Origin: Magicicada septendecula
Lineage: Eukaryota; Arthropoda; Insecta; Hemiptera; Cicadidae
Direction: 5' to 3'
Length of the DNA: 64,000 nucleotides
Assembly (NCBI GenBank): GCA_034769895.1
Contig: CM068368.1
Coordinates: 688,525,877-688,589,876 of the forward strand
Of the stretch, positions 22,958-37,405 are shown piece after piece (positions within the stretch are counted from its first letter, which is position 1; the number at the start of each line of letters is the position of its first letter). The position numbers and the translations under genes are program-made. The notes under the pieces are model-generated. The model saw only the letters and a program-made list of their open reading frames with translations, did not search any database and was not told the DNA's origin.

Positions 22958-24076
22958 TGTAACTACTCACTTAATTCCTATTAATAATTAATTCTTACCT
23001 TAGGGGTTTTCCCAGAGTCGTACAGACGAAACTGCTGCAGAAAGGATTATTCGAGATACAAGGGGTAAAGATCAAATACACAGTTTGTGCTAAAACAAAT
23101 TGCCTCTGGTTTATTATGCAAAATAACTACTTCGTCTCTCTTTCATGACATTTAAAATTCTTATTTATTTTCGTTAGATTAAATACTCGTTGAATGAGTA
23201 ACAATTTGTAAAAATCAAACAAAGTAACAAAATGAATATTTCTTAATTAACTAGCTTATGACAACTATGGTATACCACAACTATTTATTTTTAGCAATGA
23301 ACCAATACGTGATGTAGCCACACACTCACACACATTCGTTCTTTGACTTTGTCGTTCTATTTAAACCCCACTTTGAGATCTCTGAGGTACATTTAAGATT
23401 TACAATTTATTTATGTTGAATTATACTCTGGAGAAAAAGGTAAAATGATATTGGTTAAAACTCAGTTAATACTTAACTTCTGAAGAACTCCGCCGTTTTG
23501 CACTTCTGCTGTGAATGCACTGGTTTTTTTTTCTTTGGTTAACACACCATAAATTAGTTTTGACACTGTTTACCCGCGGGTACTGTTATTGATTATTTCG
23601 TATTAGGTTGATGCGCCACTATTATTTTAATCCACTTTAGAATAACATTTCTTTTTATTTTGTCGGCCGACATAAATTTTCGAACACTTAGCTCGTTTAG
23701 GTTGACCGCGCGGCCATGAGTTGCAACTGGAACTCGGCCGCACGTTTTACTGTTTGTACAACTTTTAACACTGTTAATGCGTTGAAAGATAGGCCTACTC
23801 TTAATTACGGCCTATCTTGCACCCGAGGCCACCGTTTGAATTTAAATCACCAACTTTACTGTCTGATGCTGCTTACTACTGTTCACTCTCTGATGACAAA
23901 CTGCATACTGTGATTCACAAAAAGCCTGCTGCTGGGCCGGGTACGCAATACGTCTGGGCAATTGTTTAGGCTAACTGTATGTAGGTTGTACTGGGGCTCC
24001 TCACAGGTGAAAGTTAACAATTTATTAATTACTGAATTAAAATTAAAACTGGATCACACACTTCTGTACCGTTACA
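22958..24076 (-). repeat. LTR 7 (mixed B / E type)
   Basis: 1,119 bp. It has the B marker on the R/U5 side and the U3 variant shared with LTR 6. Confidence 0.85.
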
Positions 24077-26572
24077 ATACCCCCCCAATAAGAGGTTGAA
24101 GGCCGAAGCGTTCAAACTCTTATTGCCTAGACCCTAAGAGGATCAGTGAGGATATGGCACCGCAACCCCCCTGAGCACTCTACTAAAATCATGGGTTCTT
24201 ACCCCCCTAGTCCGGTGACTGTGGCACATTCAATTAAAAAATCAACATACGGCCTTCCATCACTCCATATCCCACAACTGATTTGTTTCCTCTTAGCCGT
24301 ACTGGTTCATTGACAAGGCACTGGCTCATTTTTTATTATAAAATATCTCTTAACCCTAGAAAATAGTATTAACAAAACAATATAGGATATATACAATACA
24401 GGAGTACATATAAGTTCCAGTCAAAATGACGCATTAATTATACAGAATTGCATTTACACAGAATTTCCTTCAGTTTTCAATTTTAAATGAATATTTTAAT
24501 CATTATGTTTTTTTATCAATTATTTATTTTACCATTACAATCAAAATTCAGATCAAACTAGATTTAAAGTCATATTAAAAATTATCTTTTCAATTTATTT
24601 AATTACCATTCATTAAATTTAACTCATATTGTTTTAATTAACAATTTCAAAATTAATTACATTTTTCAAAATGATCCGACATAAAATATTACCTACATTA
24701 TTCAAAAAATTTACATTCCTTTCTTCACATATGGAATTTCTTTTTATTTCATAATAGGATTTTCCTACTAGCAATGATTCAGCAGACTACAACACTTTTG
24801 TTATTGTCAACTCAGCTTCAACACCTCTGGCTGTAAACATTAGTCAAAACATACAACACACCTGTTTACATAAACGGTCGTCTGCCAGACTGGTGTTATA
24901 AACACTCCTTCAGTCTAAACATTCTGCTTACCTCACCTCTAACACCTGTACTGCACTTTTCAATTTTTTATAAATCTTTTAGTTAACAATTGTAATAATA
25001 TCATAATTTTTATACAATTAATTTCACTATAATATATTTACAAATCTTTATCATTATTATTTCAGTTTTATCACACTTCAATGTCCAAGGTTGCGAGGTC
25101 TGAACCGTAAAACAAAATATTTACAATTGTTCCTTTATGAAGTTCAGCCTCCATCGTCAAAAATTAGTCTGGTCTTTATGTAACACTTTTCAATTTTATT
25201 GGTACGCCACATATGGTTATTTTTTGTTTTATAACCACAAGAACTTATTTTTTCCATTGTACCAAAACAATAATCTATAGGGTTACCCCCCCAAAAATTA
25301 TCTTATCATAAATCAAGTTGACATCAGTATTATTTGTAAAGTCTCCGTCAGTGTTTTTTGTTATTACCATTGCATTAATATTACCATATTCTGCTACTAT
25401 AGGTTCATTAACAGGCAAATATTTGTCATCAATATACACATTGTTTGTCACACAAGGTATGTTTTTAATTCTACTAGTTCTCTCACTATTTAAACTCTGT
25501 ATTAACTCTTCATAATCTCTCTTCCCCTTAAATATTTCTACCATTCTCTCTCTCTCTCATAATCACTTTCATCACCACAACATTTCATAATCTCACTCCA
25601 TCCAGAGGGCAACACAACATTATTACAACATCTGGCTTTACCAGATACACAAAAATAATTTCTTTGACATTTAAAAGACCTTTTGTCTTCTACAAAAACT
25701 AACGAGGAACCTTTGTCCTCCAACACTACTGGTGAAACCTTTTCTTCACCTATCTCACAAGAAAAATTTGCCCTCTTTTCAACCTCTACACTTAAACTGT
25801 CTTCACACTCTCTCTCATTCTCATCGGCATTTGCTAACAACACTTCATTACTAAACTCTACTTCAACAAAATCTTCCTTATCACTCTCAACATTAATCTC
25901 CTTGTTCTCTACTACCACGTTTTTACACATATCATTATAATTCTGATTTGTTTTACATTCAAAATTTTCGATTACCTTTTGTATTTGTTTATCATTTTTT
26001 TCTGACACTTGTTCTTTAATAGTGTTGAAACATTCATCCATCTCATTTAGACGTTTATTCATACTGATTTCGAACTTAACATTTTGTGTATTCATTTCAC
26101 ATAAACGCTTATCAAATTTTTGGTCAATATTATTTATATCACCCTTTAACTCATGGAATTTGCTATTAATTGTATTAAATTTAACATCAGAATCACTCTT
26201 CTGTTCATTGAAAAGCAATTGCATCATTTTTATCATATCATTATCCTCAGATTGTTTATTTTTATTCATTACGGGTGGGGTTACCTGAATCCCTGAGTCA
26301 TCTATTTCATCTGACTTACTTGATTCTCTATTTTGAACTGGGATTGGGGTCGAATGGACCTCCAACCCACTCATGACCGTTGATTCGGTCAAACTATTAT
26401 TTTCCATTTTTGTTTTATATTATTTTTACATATATAAATATGCCCGGTTTTGCTTTCACAGTCTACAATTTACAACCTCGCCCCACTCCCAAATAACCCG
26501 TTCTGCAGCTTAATTATGTCTGGCGAATATACGTTATAAACCCTATACTCGAGTCCCTGTTCGGGCGCCATT
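24077..26572 (-). mobile_element. LTR element internal region 8 (class B)
   Basis: 2,496 bp. It is the sister of copy 7. ORF2 lies at 25275-25544 in the shorter form. Confidence 0.85.
25538..26407 (-). CDS. gag-like ORF1, class B
   Basis: 289 codons, the same protein as copies 2 and 7. It looks whole. Confidence 0.6.
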   Translation of the reverse strand: MENNSLTESTVMSGLEVHSTPIPVQNRESSKSDEIDDSGIQVTPPVMNKNKQSEDNDMIKMMQLLFNEQKSDSDVKFNTINSKFHELKGDINNIDQKFDKRLCEMNTQNVKFEISMNKRLNEMDECFNTIKEQVSEKNDKQIQKVIENFECKTNQNYNDMCKNVVVENKEINVESDKEDFVEVEFSNEVLLANADENERECEDSLSVEVEKRANFSCEIGEEKVSPVVLEDKGSSLVFVEDKRSFKCQRNYFCVSGKARCCNNVVLPSGWSEIMKCCGDESDYEREREW

Positions 26573-27690
26573 TGTAACTACTCACTTAATTCCTATTAAT
26601 AATTAATTCTTACCTTAGGGGTTTTCCCAGAGTCGTACAGACGAAACTGCTGCAGAAAGGATTATTCGAGATACAAGGGGTAAAGATCAAATACACAGTT
26701 TGTGCTAAAACAAATTGCCTCTGGTTTATTATGCAAAATAACTACTTCGTCTCTCTTTCATGACATTTAAAATTCTTATTTCTTTTCGTTAGATTAAATA
26801 CTCGTTGAATGAGTAACAATTTGTAAAAATCAAACAAAGTAACAAAATGAATATTTCTTAATTAACTAGCTTATGACAACTATGGTATACCACAACTATT
26901 TATTTTTAGCAATGAACCAATACGTGATGTAGCCACACACTCACACACATTCGTTCTTTGACTTTGTCGTTCTATTTAAACCCCACTTTGAGATCTCTGA
27001 GGTACATTTAAGATTTACAATTTATTTATGTTGAATTATACTCTGGAGAAAAAGGTAAAATGATATTGGTTAAAACTCAGTTAATACTTAACGTCTGAAG
27101 AACTCCGCTGTTTTGCACTTCTGCTGTGAATGCACTGGTTATTTTTCTTTGGTTAACACACCATAAATTAGTTTTGACACTGTTTACCCGCGGGTACTGT
27201 TATTGATTATTTCGTATTAGGTTGATGCGCCACTATTATTTTAATCCACTTTAGAATAACATTTCTTTTTATTTTGTCGGCCGACATAAATTTTCGAACA
27301 CTTAGCTCGTTTAGGTTGACCGCGCGGCCATGAGTTGCAACTGGAACTCGGCCGCACGTTTTACTGTTTGTACAACTTTTAACACTGTTAATGCGTTGAA
27401 AGATAGGCCTACTCTTAATTACGGCCTATCTTGCACCCGAGGCCACCGTTTGAATTTAAATCACCAACTTTACTGTCTGATGCTGCTTACTACTGTTCAC
27501 TCTCTGATGACAAACTGCATACTGTGATTCACAAAAAGCCTGCTGCTGGGCCGGGTACGCAATACGTCTGGGCAATTGTTTAGGCTAACTGTATGTAGGT
27601 TGTACTGGGGCTCCTCACAGGTGAAAGTTAACAATTTATTAATTACTGAATTAAAATTAAAACTGGATCACACACTTCTGTACCGTTACA
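26573..27690 (-). repeat. LTR 8 (type B)
   Basis: 1,118 bp with B markers on both sides. It has a private change in the T-run of U3 near 27140. Confidence 0.85.
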
Positions 27691-30182
27691 ATACCCCCCC
27701 AATAAGAGGTTGAAGGCCGAAGCGTTCAAACTCTTATTGCCTAAACCCTAAGAGGATCAGTGAGGATATGGCGCCGCAACCCCCCTGAGCACTCTACTAA
27801 AATCATGGGTTCTTACCCCCCTAGTCCGGTGACTGTGGCACATTCAATTAAAAAATCAACATACGGCCTTCCATCACTCCATATCCCACAACTGATTAGT
27901 TTCCTCTTAGCCGTACTGGTTCATTGACAAAGCACTGGCTCATTTTTTATTATAAAATATCTCTTAACCCTAGAAAATAGTATTAACAAAACAATATAGG
28001 ATATATACAATACAGGAGTACATATAAGTTCCAGTCAAAATGACGCATTAATTATACAGAATTGCATTTACACAGAATTTCCTTCAGTTTTCAATTTTAA
28101 ATGAATATTTTAATCATTGTTTTTTTATCAATTATTTATTTTACCATTACAATCAAAATTCAGATCAAACTAGATTTAAAGTCATATTAAAAATTATCTT
28201 TTCAATTTATTTAATTACCTTTCATTAAATTTAACTCATATTGTTTTAATTAACAATTTCAAAATTAATTACATTTTTCAAAATGATCCAACATAAAATA
28301 TTACCTACATTATTCAAAAAATTTACATTCCTTTCTTCACATATGGAATTTCTTTTTATTTCATAATAGGATTTTCCTACTGGCAATGATTCAGCAGACT
28401 TCAACACTTTTGTTATTGTCAACTCAGCTTCAACACCTCTGGCTGTAAACATTAGGCAAAACATACAACACACCTGTTTACATAAACGGTCGTCTGCCAG
28501 ACTGGTGTTATAAACACTCCTTCAGTCTAAACATTCTGCTTACCTCACCTCTAACACCTGTACTGCACTTTTCAATTTTTTATAAATCTTTTAGTTAACA
28601 ATTGTAATAATATAATAATTTTTATACAATTAATTTCACTATAATATATTTACAAATCTTTATCATTATTATTTCAGTTTTATCACACTTCAATGTCCAA
28701 GGTTGCGAGGTCTGAACCGTAAAACAAAATATTTACAATTGTTCCTTTATGAAGTTCAGCCTCCATCGTCAAAAATTAGTCTGGTCTTTATGTAACACTT
28801 TTCAATTTTATTGATACGCCACATATGGTTATTTTTTGTTTTATAACCACAAGAACTTATTTTTTCCATTGTACCAAAACAATAATCTATAGGGTTACCC
28901 CCCAAAATTATCTTATCATAAATCAAGTTGACATCAGTATTATTTGTAAAGTCTCCGTCAGTGTTTTTTGTTATTACCATTGCATTATTATTACCATATT
29001 CTGCTACTATAGGTTCATTAACAGGCAAATATTTGTCATCAATATACACATTGTTTGTCACACAAGGTATGTTTTTAATTCTACTAGTTCTCTCACTATT
29101 TAAACTCTGTATTAACTCTTCATAATCTCTCTTCCCCTTAAATATTTCTACCATTCTCTCTCTCTCTCATAATCACTTTCATCACCACAACATTTCATAA
29201 TCTCACTCCATCCAGAGGGCAACACAACGTTATTACAACATCTGGCTTTACCAGATACACAAAAATAATTTCTTTGACATTTAAAAGACCTTTTGTCTTC
29301 TACAAAAACTAACGAGGAACCTTTGTCCTCCAACACTACTGGTGAAACCTTTTCTTCACCTATCTCACAAGAAAAATTTGCCCCCTTTTCACCCTCTACA
29401 CTTAAACTGTCTTCACACTCTCTCTCATTCTCATCGGCATTTGCTAACAACACTTCATTACTAAACTCTACTTCAACAAAATCTTCCTTATCACTCTCAA
29501 CATTAATCTCCTTGTTCTCTACTACCACGTTTTTACACATATCATTATAATTCTGATTTGTTTTACATTCAAAATTTTCGATTACTTTTTGTATTTGTTT
29601 ATCAATTTTTTCTGACACTTGTTCTTTAATAGTGTTGAAACATTCATCCATCTCATTTAGACGTTTATTCATACTGATTTCGAACTTAACATTTTGTGTA
29701 TTCACTTCACATAAACGCTTATCAAATTTTTGGTCATTATTATTTATATCACCCTTTAACTCATGGAATTTGCTATTAATTGTATTAAATTTAACATCAG
29801 AATCACTCTTCTGTTCATTGAAAAGCAATTGCATCATTTTTATCATATCATTATCCTCAGATTGTTTATTTTTATTCATTACGGGTGGGGTTACCTGAAT
29901 CCCTGAGTCACCTATTTCATCTGACTTACTTGATTCTCTATTTTGAACTGGGATTGGGGTCGAATGGACCTCCAACCCACTCATGACCGTTGATTCGGTC
30001 AAACTATTATTTTCCATTTTTGTTTTATATTATTTTTACATATATAAATATGCCCGGTTTTGCTTTCACAGTCTACAATTTACAACCTCGCCCCACTCCC
30101 AAATAACCCGTTCTGCAGCTTAATTATGTCTGGCGAATATACGTTATAAACCCTATACTCGAGTACCTGTTCGGGCGCCATT
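27691..30182 (-). mobile_element. LTR element internal region 9 (class A)
   Basis: 2,492 bp. Class A throughout. ORF2 lies at 28756-29154 in the longer form. Confidence 0.85.
29148..30017 (-). CDS. gag-like ORF1, class A
   Basis: 289 codons, the same protein as copies 1, 3 and 11, with one silent B-type base near residue 229. It looks whole. Confidence 0.6.
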   Translation of the reverse strand: MENNSLTESTVMSGLEVHSTPIPVQNRESSKSDEIGDSGIQVTPPVMNKNKQSEDNDMIKMMQLLFNEQKSDSDVKFNTINSKFHELKGDINNNDQKFDKRLCEVNTQNVKFEISMNKRLNEMDECFNTIKEQVSEKIDKQIQKVIENFECKTNQNYNDMCKNVVVENKEINVESDKEDFVEVEFSNEVLLANADENERECEDSLSVEGEKGANFSCEIGEEKVSPVVLEDKGSSLVFVEDKRSFKCQRNYFCVSGKARCCNNVVLPSGWSEIMKCCGDESDYEREREW

Positions 30183-31301
30183 TGTAACTACTCACTTAAT
30201 TCCTATTAATAATTAATTCTTACCTTAGGGGTTTTCCCAGAGTCGTACAGACGAAACTGCTGCAGAAAGGATTATTCGAGATACAAGGGGTAAAGATCAA
30301 ATACACAGTTTGTGCTAAAACAAATTGCCTCTGGTTTATTATGCAAAATAACTACTTCGTCTCTCTTTCATGACATTTAAAATTCTTATTTCTTTTCGTT
30401 AGATTAAATACTCGTTGAATGAGTAACAATTTGTAAAAATCAAACAAAGTAACAAAATGAATATTTCTTAATTAACTAGCTTATGACAAATATGGTATAC
30501 CACAACTATTTATTTTTAGCAATGAACCAATACGTGATGTAGCCACACACTCACACACATTCGTTCTTTGACTTTGTCGTTCTATTTAAACCCCACTTTG
30601 AGATCTCTGAGGTACATTTAAGATTTACAATTTATTTATGTTGAATTATACTCTGGAGAAAAAGGTAAAATGATATTGGTTAAAACTCAGTTAATACTTA
30701 ACGTCTGAAGAACTCCGCCGTTTTGCACTTCTACTGTGAATGCACTGGTTTTTTTTTCTTTGGTTAACACACCATAAATTAGTTTTGACACTGTTTACCC
30801 GCGGGTACTGTTATTGATTATTTCGTATTAGGTTGATGCGCCACTATTATTTTAATCCACTTTAGAATAACATTTCTTTTTATTTTGTCGGCCGACATAA
30901 ATTTTCGAACACTTAGCTCGTTTAGGTTGACCGCGCGGCCATGAGTTGCAACTGGAACTCGGCCGCACGTTTTACTGTTTGTACAACTTTTAACACTGTT
31001 AATGCGTTGAAAGATAGGCCTACTCTTAATTACGGCCTATCTTGCACCCGAGGCCACCGTTTGAATTTAAATCACCAACTTTACTGTCTGATGCTGCTTA
31101 CTACTGTTCACTCTCTGATGACAAACTGCATACTGTGATTCACAAAAAGCCTGCTGCTGGGCCGGGTACGCAATACGTCTGGGCAATTGTTTAGGCTAAC
31201 TGTATGTAGGTTGTACTGGGGCTCCTCACAGGTGAAAGTTAACAATTTATTAATTACTGAATTAAAATTAAAACTGGATCACACACTTCTGTACCGTTAC
31301 A
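30183..31301 (-). repeat. LTR 9 (type A)
   Basis: 1,119 bp with A markers on both sides. Confidence 0.85.
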
Positions 31302-33794
31302 ATACCCCCCCAATAAGAGGTTGAAGGCCGAAGCGTTCAAACTCTTATTGCCTAAACCCTAAGAGGATCAGTGAGGATATGGCACCGCAACCCCCCTGAG
31401 CACTCTACTAAAATCATGGGTTCTTACCCCCCTAGTCCGGTGACTGTGGCACATTCAATTAAAAAATCAACATACGGCCTTCCATCACTCCATATCCCAC
31501 AACTGATTTGTTTCCTCTTAGCCGTACTGGTTCATTGACAAGGCACTGGCTCATTTTTTATTATAAAATATCTCTTAACCCTAGAAAATAGTATTAACAA
31601 AACAATATAGGATATATACAATACAGGAGTACATATAAGTTCCAGTCAAAATGACGCATTAATTATACAGAATTGCATTTACACAGAATTTCCTTCAGTT
31701 TTCAATTTTAAATGAATATTTTAATCATTATGTTTTTTTATCAATTATTTATTTTACCATTACAATCAAAATTCAGATCAAACTAGATTTAAAGTCATAT
31801 TAAAAATTATCTTTTCAATTTATTTAATTACCATTCATTAAATTTAACTCATATTGTTTTAATTAACAATTTCAAAATTAATTACATTTTTCAAAATGAT
31901 CCGACATAAAATATTACCTACATTATTCAAAAAATTTACATTCCTTTCTTCACATATGGAATTTCTTTTTATTTCATAATAGGATTTTCCTACTAGCAAT
32001 GATTCAGCAGACTACAACACTTTTGTTATTGTCAACTCAGCTTCAACACCTCTGGCTGTAAACATTAGTCAAAACATACAACACACCTGTTTACATAAAC
32101 GGTCGTCTGCCAGACTGGTGTTATAAACACTCCTTCAGTCTAAACATTCTGCTTACCTCACCTCTAACACCTGTACTGCACTTTTCAATTTTTTATAAAT
32201 CTTTTAGTTAACAATTGTAATAATATAATAATTTTTATACAATTAATTTCACTATAATATATTTACAAATCTTTATCATTATTATTTCAGTTTTATCACA
32301 CTTCAATGTCCAAGGTTGCGAGGTCTGAACCGTAAAACAAAATATTTACAATTGTTCCTTTATGAAGTTCAGCCTCCATCGTCAAAAATTAGTCTGGTCT
32401 TTATGTAACACTTTTCAATTTTATTGATACGCCACATATGGTTATTTTTCGTTTTATAACCACAAGAACTTATTTTTTCAATTGTACCAAAACAATAATC
32501 TATAGGGTTACCCCCCAAAATTATCTTATCATAAATCAAGTTGACATCAGTATTATTTGTAAAGTCTCCGTCAGTGTTTTTTGTTATTACCATTGCATTA
32601 ATATTACCATATTCTGCTACTATAGGTTCATTAACAGGCAAATATTTGTCATCAATATACACATTGTTTGTCACACAAGGTATGTTTTTAATTCTACTAG
32701 TTCTCTCACTATTTAAACTCTGTATTAACTCTTCATAATCTCTCTTCCCCTTAAATATTTCTACCTTTCTCTCTCTCTCTCATAATCACTTTCATCACCA
32801 CAACATTTCATAATCTCACTCCATCCAGAGGGCAACACAACATTATTACAACATCTGGCTTTACCAGATACACAAAAATAATTTCTTTGACATTTAAAAG
32901 ACCTTTTGTCTTCTACAAAAACTAACGAGGAACCTTTGTCCTCCAACACTACTGGTGAAACCTTTTCTTCACCTATCTCACAAGAAAAATTTGCCCTCTT
33001 TTCAACCTCTACACTTAAACTGTCTTCACACTCTCTCTCATTCTCATCGGCATTTGCTAACAACACTTCATTACTAAACTCTACTTCAACAAAATCTTCC
33101 TTATCACTCTCAACATTAATCTCCTTGTTCTCTACTACCACGTTTTTACACATATCATTATAATTCTGATTTGTTTTACATTCAAAATTTTCGATTACCT
33201 TTTGTATTTGTTTATCAATTTTTTCTGACACTTGTTCTTTAATAGTGTTGAAACATTCATCCATCTCATTTAGACGTTTATTCATACTGATTTCGAACTT
33301 AACATTTTGTGTATTCATTTCACATAAACGCTTATCAAATTTTTGGTCAATATTATTTATATCACCCTTTAACTCATGGAATTTGCTATTAATTGTTTTA
33401 AATTTAACATCAGAATCACTCTTCTGTTCATTGAAAAGCAATTGCATCATTTTTATCATATCATTATCCTTAGATTGTTTATTTTTATTCATTACGGGTG
33501 GGGTTACCTGAATCCCTGAGTCATCTATTTCATCTGACTTACTTGATTCTCTATTTTGAACTGGGATTGGGGTCGAATGGACCTCCAACCCACTCATGAC
33601 CGTTGATTCGGTCAAACTATTATTTTCCATTTTTGTTTTATAATATTTTTACATATATAAATATGCCCGGTTTTGCTTTCACAGTCTACAATTTACAACC
33701 TCGCCCCACTCCCAAATAACCCGTTCGCAGCTTAATTATGTCTGGCGAATATACGTTACAAACCCTATACTCGAGTCCCTGTTCGGGCGCCATT
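31302..33794 (-). mobile_element. LTR element internal region 10 (class B')
   Basis: 2,493 bp. It founds, or belongs to, the B' group with copies 12 and 16, marked by ORF1 K54 and K78. ORF2 reads from 32369 to 32674. Confidence 0.85.
32761..33630 (-). CDS. gag-like ORF1, class B'
   Basis: 289 codons. Class B residues plus K54 and K78, and a private last residue. It looks whole. Confidence 0.6.
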   Translation of the reverse strand: MENNSLTESTVMSGLEVHSTPIPVQNRESSKSDEIDDSGIQVTPPVMNKNKQSKDNDMIKMMQLLFNEQKSDSDVKFKTINSKFHELKGDINNIDQKFDKRLCEMNTQNVKFEISMNKRLNEMDECFNTIKEQVSEKIDKQIQKVIENFECKTNQNYNDMCKNVVVENKEINVESDKEDFVEVEFSNEVLLANADENERECEDSLSVEVEKRANFSCEIGEEKVSPVVLEDKGSSLVFVEDKRSFKCQRNYFCVSGKARCCNNVVLPSGWSEIMKCCGDESDYERERER

Positions 33795-34913
33795 TGTAAC
33801 TACTCACTTAATTCCTATTAATAATTAATTCTTACCTTAGGGGTTTTCCCAGAGTCGTACAGACGAAACTGCTGCAGAAAGGATTATTCGAGATACAAGG
33901 GGTAAAGATCAAATACACAGTTTGTGCTAAAACAAATTGCCTCTGGATTATTATGCAAAATAACTAATTCGTCTCTCTTTCATGACATTTAAAATTCTTA
34001 TTTCTTTTCGTTAGATTAAATACTCGTTGAATGAGTAACAATTTGTAAAAATCAAACAAAGTAACAAAATGAATATTTCTTAATTAACTAGCTTATGACA
34101 ACTATGGTATACCACAACTATTTATTTTTAGCAATGAACCAATACGTGATGTAGCCACACACTCACACACATTCGTTCTTTGACTTTGTCGTTCTATTTA
34201 AACCCCACTTTGAGATCTCTGAGGTACATTTAAGATTTACAATTTATTTATGTTGAATTATACTCTGGAGAAAAAGGTAAAATGATATTGGTTAAAACTC
34301 AGTTAATACTTAACGTCTGAAGAACTCCGCTGTTTTGCACTTCTGCTGTGAATGCACTGGTTTTTTTTTCTTTGGTTAACACACCATAAATTAGTTTTGA
34401 CACTGTTTACCCGCGGGTACTGTTATTGATTATTTCGTATTAGGTTGATGCGCCACTATTATTTTAATCCACTTTAGAATAACATTTCTTTTTATTTTGT
34501 CGGCCGACATAAATTTTCGAACACTTAGCTCGTTTAGGTTGACCGCGCGGCCATGAGTTGCAACTGGAACTCGGCCGCACGTTTTACTGTTTGTACAACT
34601 TTTAACACTGTTAATGCGTTGAAAGATAGGCCTACTCTTAATTACGGCCTATCTTGCACCCGAGGCCACCGTTTGAATTTAAATCACCAACTTTACTGTC
34701 TGATGCTGCTTACTACTGTTCACTCTCTGATGACAAACTGCATACTGTGATTCACAAAAAGCCTGCTGCTGGGCCGGGTACGCAATATGTCTGGGCAATT
34801 GTTTAGGCTAACTGTATGTAGGTTGTACTGGGGCTCCTCACAGGTGAAAGTTAACAATTTATTAATTACTGAATTAAAATTAAAACTGGAACACACACTT
34901 CTGTACCGTTACA
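33795..34913 (-). repeat. LTR 10 (type B)
   Basis: 1,119 bp with B markers on both sides. Its AATAAA region differs from the reference copy, as in LTR 12. Confidence 0.85.
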
Positions 34914-37405
34914 ATACCCCCCCAATAAGAGGTTGAAGGCCGAAGCGTTCAAACTCTTATTGCCTAAACCCTAAGAGGATCAGTGAGGATATGGCGCCGC
35001 AACCCCCCTGAGCACTCTACTAAAATCATGGGTTCTTACCCCCCTAGTCCGGTGACTGTGGCACATTCAATTAAAAAATCAACATACGGCCTTCCATCAC
35101 TCCATATCCCACAACTGATTAGTTTCCTCTTAGCCGTACTGGTTCATTGACAAAGCACTGGCTCATTTTTTATTATAAAATATCTCTTAACCCTAGAAAA
35201 TAGTATTAACAAAACAATATAGGATATATACAATACAGGAGTACGTATAAGTTCCAGTCAAAATGACGCATTAATTATACAGAATTGCATTTACACAGAA
35301 TTTCCTTCAGTTTTCAATTTTAAATGAATATTTTAATCATTGTTTTTTTATCAATTATTTATTTTACCATTACAATCAAAATTCAGATCAAACTAGATTT
35401 AAAGTCATATTAAAAATTATCTTTTCAATTTATTTAATTACCTTTCATTAAATTTAACTCATATTGTTTTAATTAACAATTTCAAAATTAATTACATTTT
35501 TCAAAATGATCCAACATAAAATATTACCTACATTATTCAAAAAATTTACATTCCTTTCTTCACATATGGAATTTCTTTTTATTTCATAATAGGATTTTCC
35601 TACTGGCAATGATTCAGCAGACTTCAACACTTTTGTTATTGTCAACTCAGCTTCAACACCTCTGGCTGTAAACATTAGGCAAAACATACAACACACCTGT
35701 TTACATAAACGGTCGTCTGCCAGACTGGTGTTATAAACACTCCTTCAGTCTAAACATTCTGCTTACCTCACCTCTAACACCTGTACTGCACTTTTCAATT
35801 TTTTATAAATCTTTTAGTTAACAATTGTAATAATATAATAATTTTTATACAATTAATTTCACTATAATATATTTACAAATCTTTATCATTATTATTTCAG
35901 TTTTATCACACTTCAATGTCCAAGGTTGCGAGGTCTGAACCGTAAAACAAAATATTTACAATTGTTCCTTTATGAAGTTCAGCCTCCATCGTCAAAAATT
36001 AGTCTGGTCTTTATGTAACACTTTTCAATTTTATTGATACGCCACATATGGTTATTTTTTGTTTTATAACCACAAGAACTTATTTTTTCCATTGTACCAA
36101 AACAATAATCTATAGGGTTACCCCCCAAAATTATCTTATCATAAATCAAGTTGACATCAGTATTATTTGTAAAGTCTCCGTCAGTGTTTTTTGTTATTAC
36201 CATTGCATTATTATTACCATATTCTGCTACTATAGGTTCATTAACAGGCAAATATTTGTCATCAATATACACATTGTTTGTCACACAAGGTATGTTTTTA
36301 ATTCTACTAGTTCTCTCACTATTTAAACTCTGTATTAACTCTTCATAATCTCTCTTCCCCTTAAATATTTCTACCATTCTCTCTCTCTCTCATAATCACT
36401 TTCATCACCACAACATTTCATAATCTCACTCCATCCAGAGGGCAACACAACGTTATTACAACATCTGGCTTTACCAGATACACAAAAATAATTTCTTTGA
36501 CATTTAAAAGACCTTTTGTCTTCTACAAAAACTAACGAGGAACCTTTGTCCTCCAAAACTACTGGTGAAACCTTTTCTTCACCTATCTCACAAGAAAAAT
36601 TTGCCCCCTTTTCACCCTCTACACTTAAACTGTCTTCACACTCTCTCTCATTCTCATCGGCATTTGCTAACAACACTTCATTACTAAACTCTACTTCAAC
36701 AAAATCTTCCTTATCACTCTCAACATTAATCTCCTTGTTCTCTACTACCACGTTTTTACACATATCATTATAATTCTGATTTGTTTTACATTCAAAATTT
36801 TCGATTACTTTTTGTATTTGTTTATCAATTTTTTCTGACACTTGTTCTTTAATAGTGTTGAAACATTCATCCATCTCATTTAGACGTTTATTCATACTGA
36901 TTTCGAACTTAACATTTTGTGTATTCACTTCACATAAACGCTTATCAAATTTTTGGTCATTATTATTTATATCACCCTTTAACTCATGGAATTTGCTATT
37001 AATTGTATTAAATTTAACATCAGAATCACTCTTCTGTTCATTGAAAAGCAATTGCATCATTTTTATCATATCATTATCCTCAGATTGTTTATTTTTATTC
37101 ATTACGGGTGGGGTTACCTGAATCCCTGAGTCACCTATTTCATCTGACTTACTTGATTCTCTATTTTGAACTGGGATTGGGGTCGAATGGACCTCCAACC
37201 CACTCATGACCGTTGATTCGGTCAAACTATTATTTTCCATTTTTGTTTTATATTATTTTTACATATATAAATATGCCCGGTTTTGCTTTCACAGTCTACA
37301 ATTTACAACCTCGCCCCACTCCCAAATAACCCGTTCTGCAGCTTAATTATGTCTGGCGAATATACGTTATAAACCCTATACTCGAGTCCCTGTTCGGGCG
37401 CCATT
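34914..37405 (-). mobile_element. LTR element internal region 11 (class A)
   Basis: 2,492 bp. Class A throughout. ORF2 lies at 35979-36377 in the longer form. Confidence 0.85.
36371..37240 (-). CDS. gag-like ORF1, class A
   Basis: 289 codons, the same protein as copies 1 and 3. It looks whole. Confidence 0.6.
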   Translation of the reverse strand: MENNSLTESTVMSGLEVHSTPIPVQNRESSKSDEIGDSGIQVTPPVMNKNKQSEDNDMIKMMQLLFNEQKSDSDVKFNTINSKFHELKGDINNNDQKFDKRLCEVNTQNVKFEISMNKRLNEMDECFNTIKEQVSEKIDKQIQKVIENFECKTNQNYNDMCKNVVVENKEINVESDKEDFVEVEFSNEVLLANADENERECEDSLSVEGEKGANFSCEIGEEKVSPVVLEDKGSSLVFVEDKRSFKCQRNYFCVSGKARCCNNVVLPSGWSEIMKCCGDESDYEREREW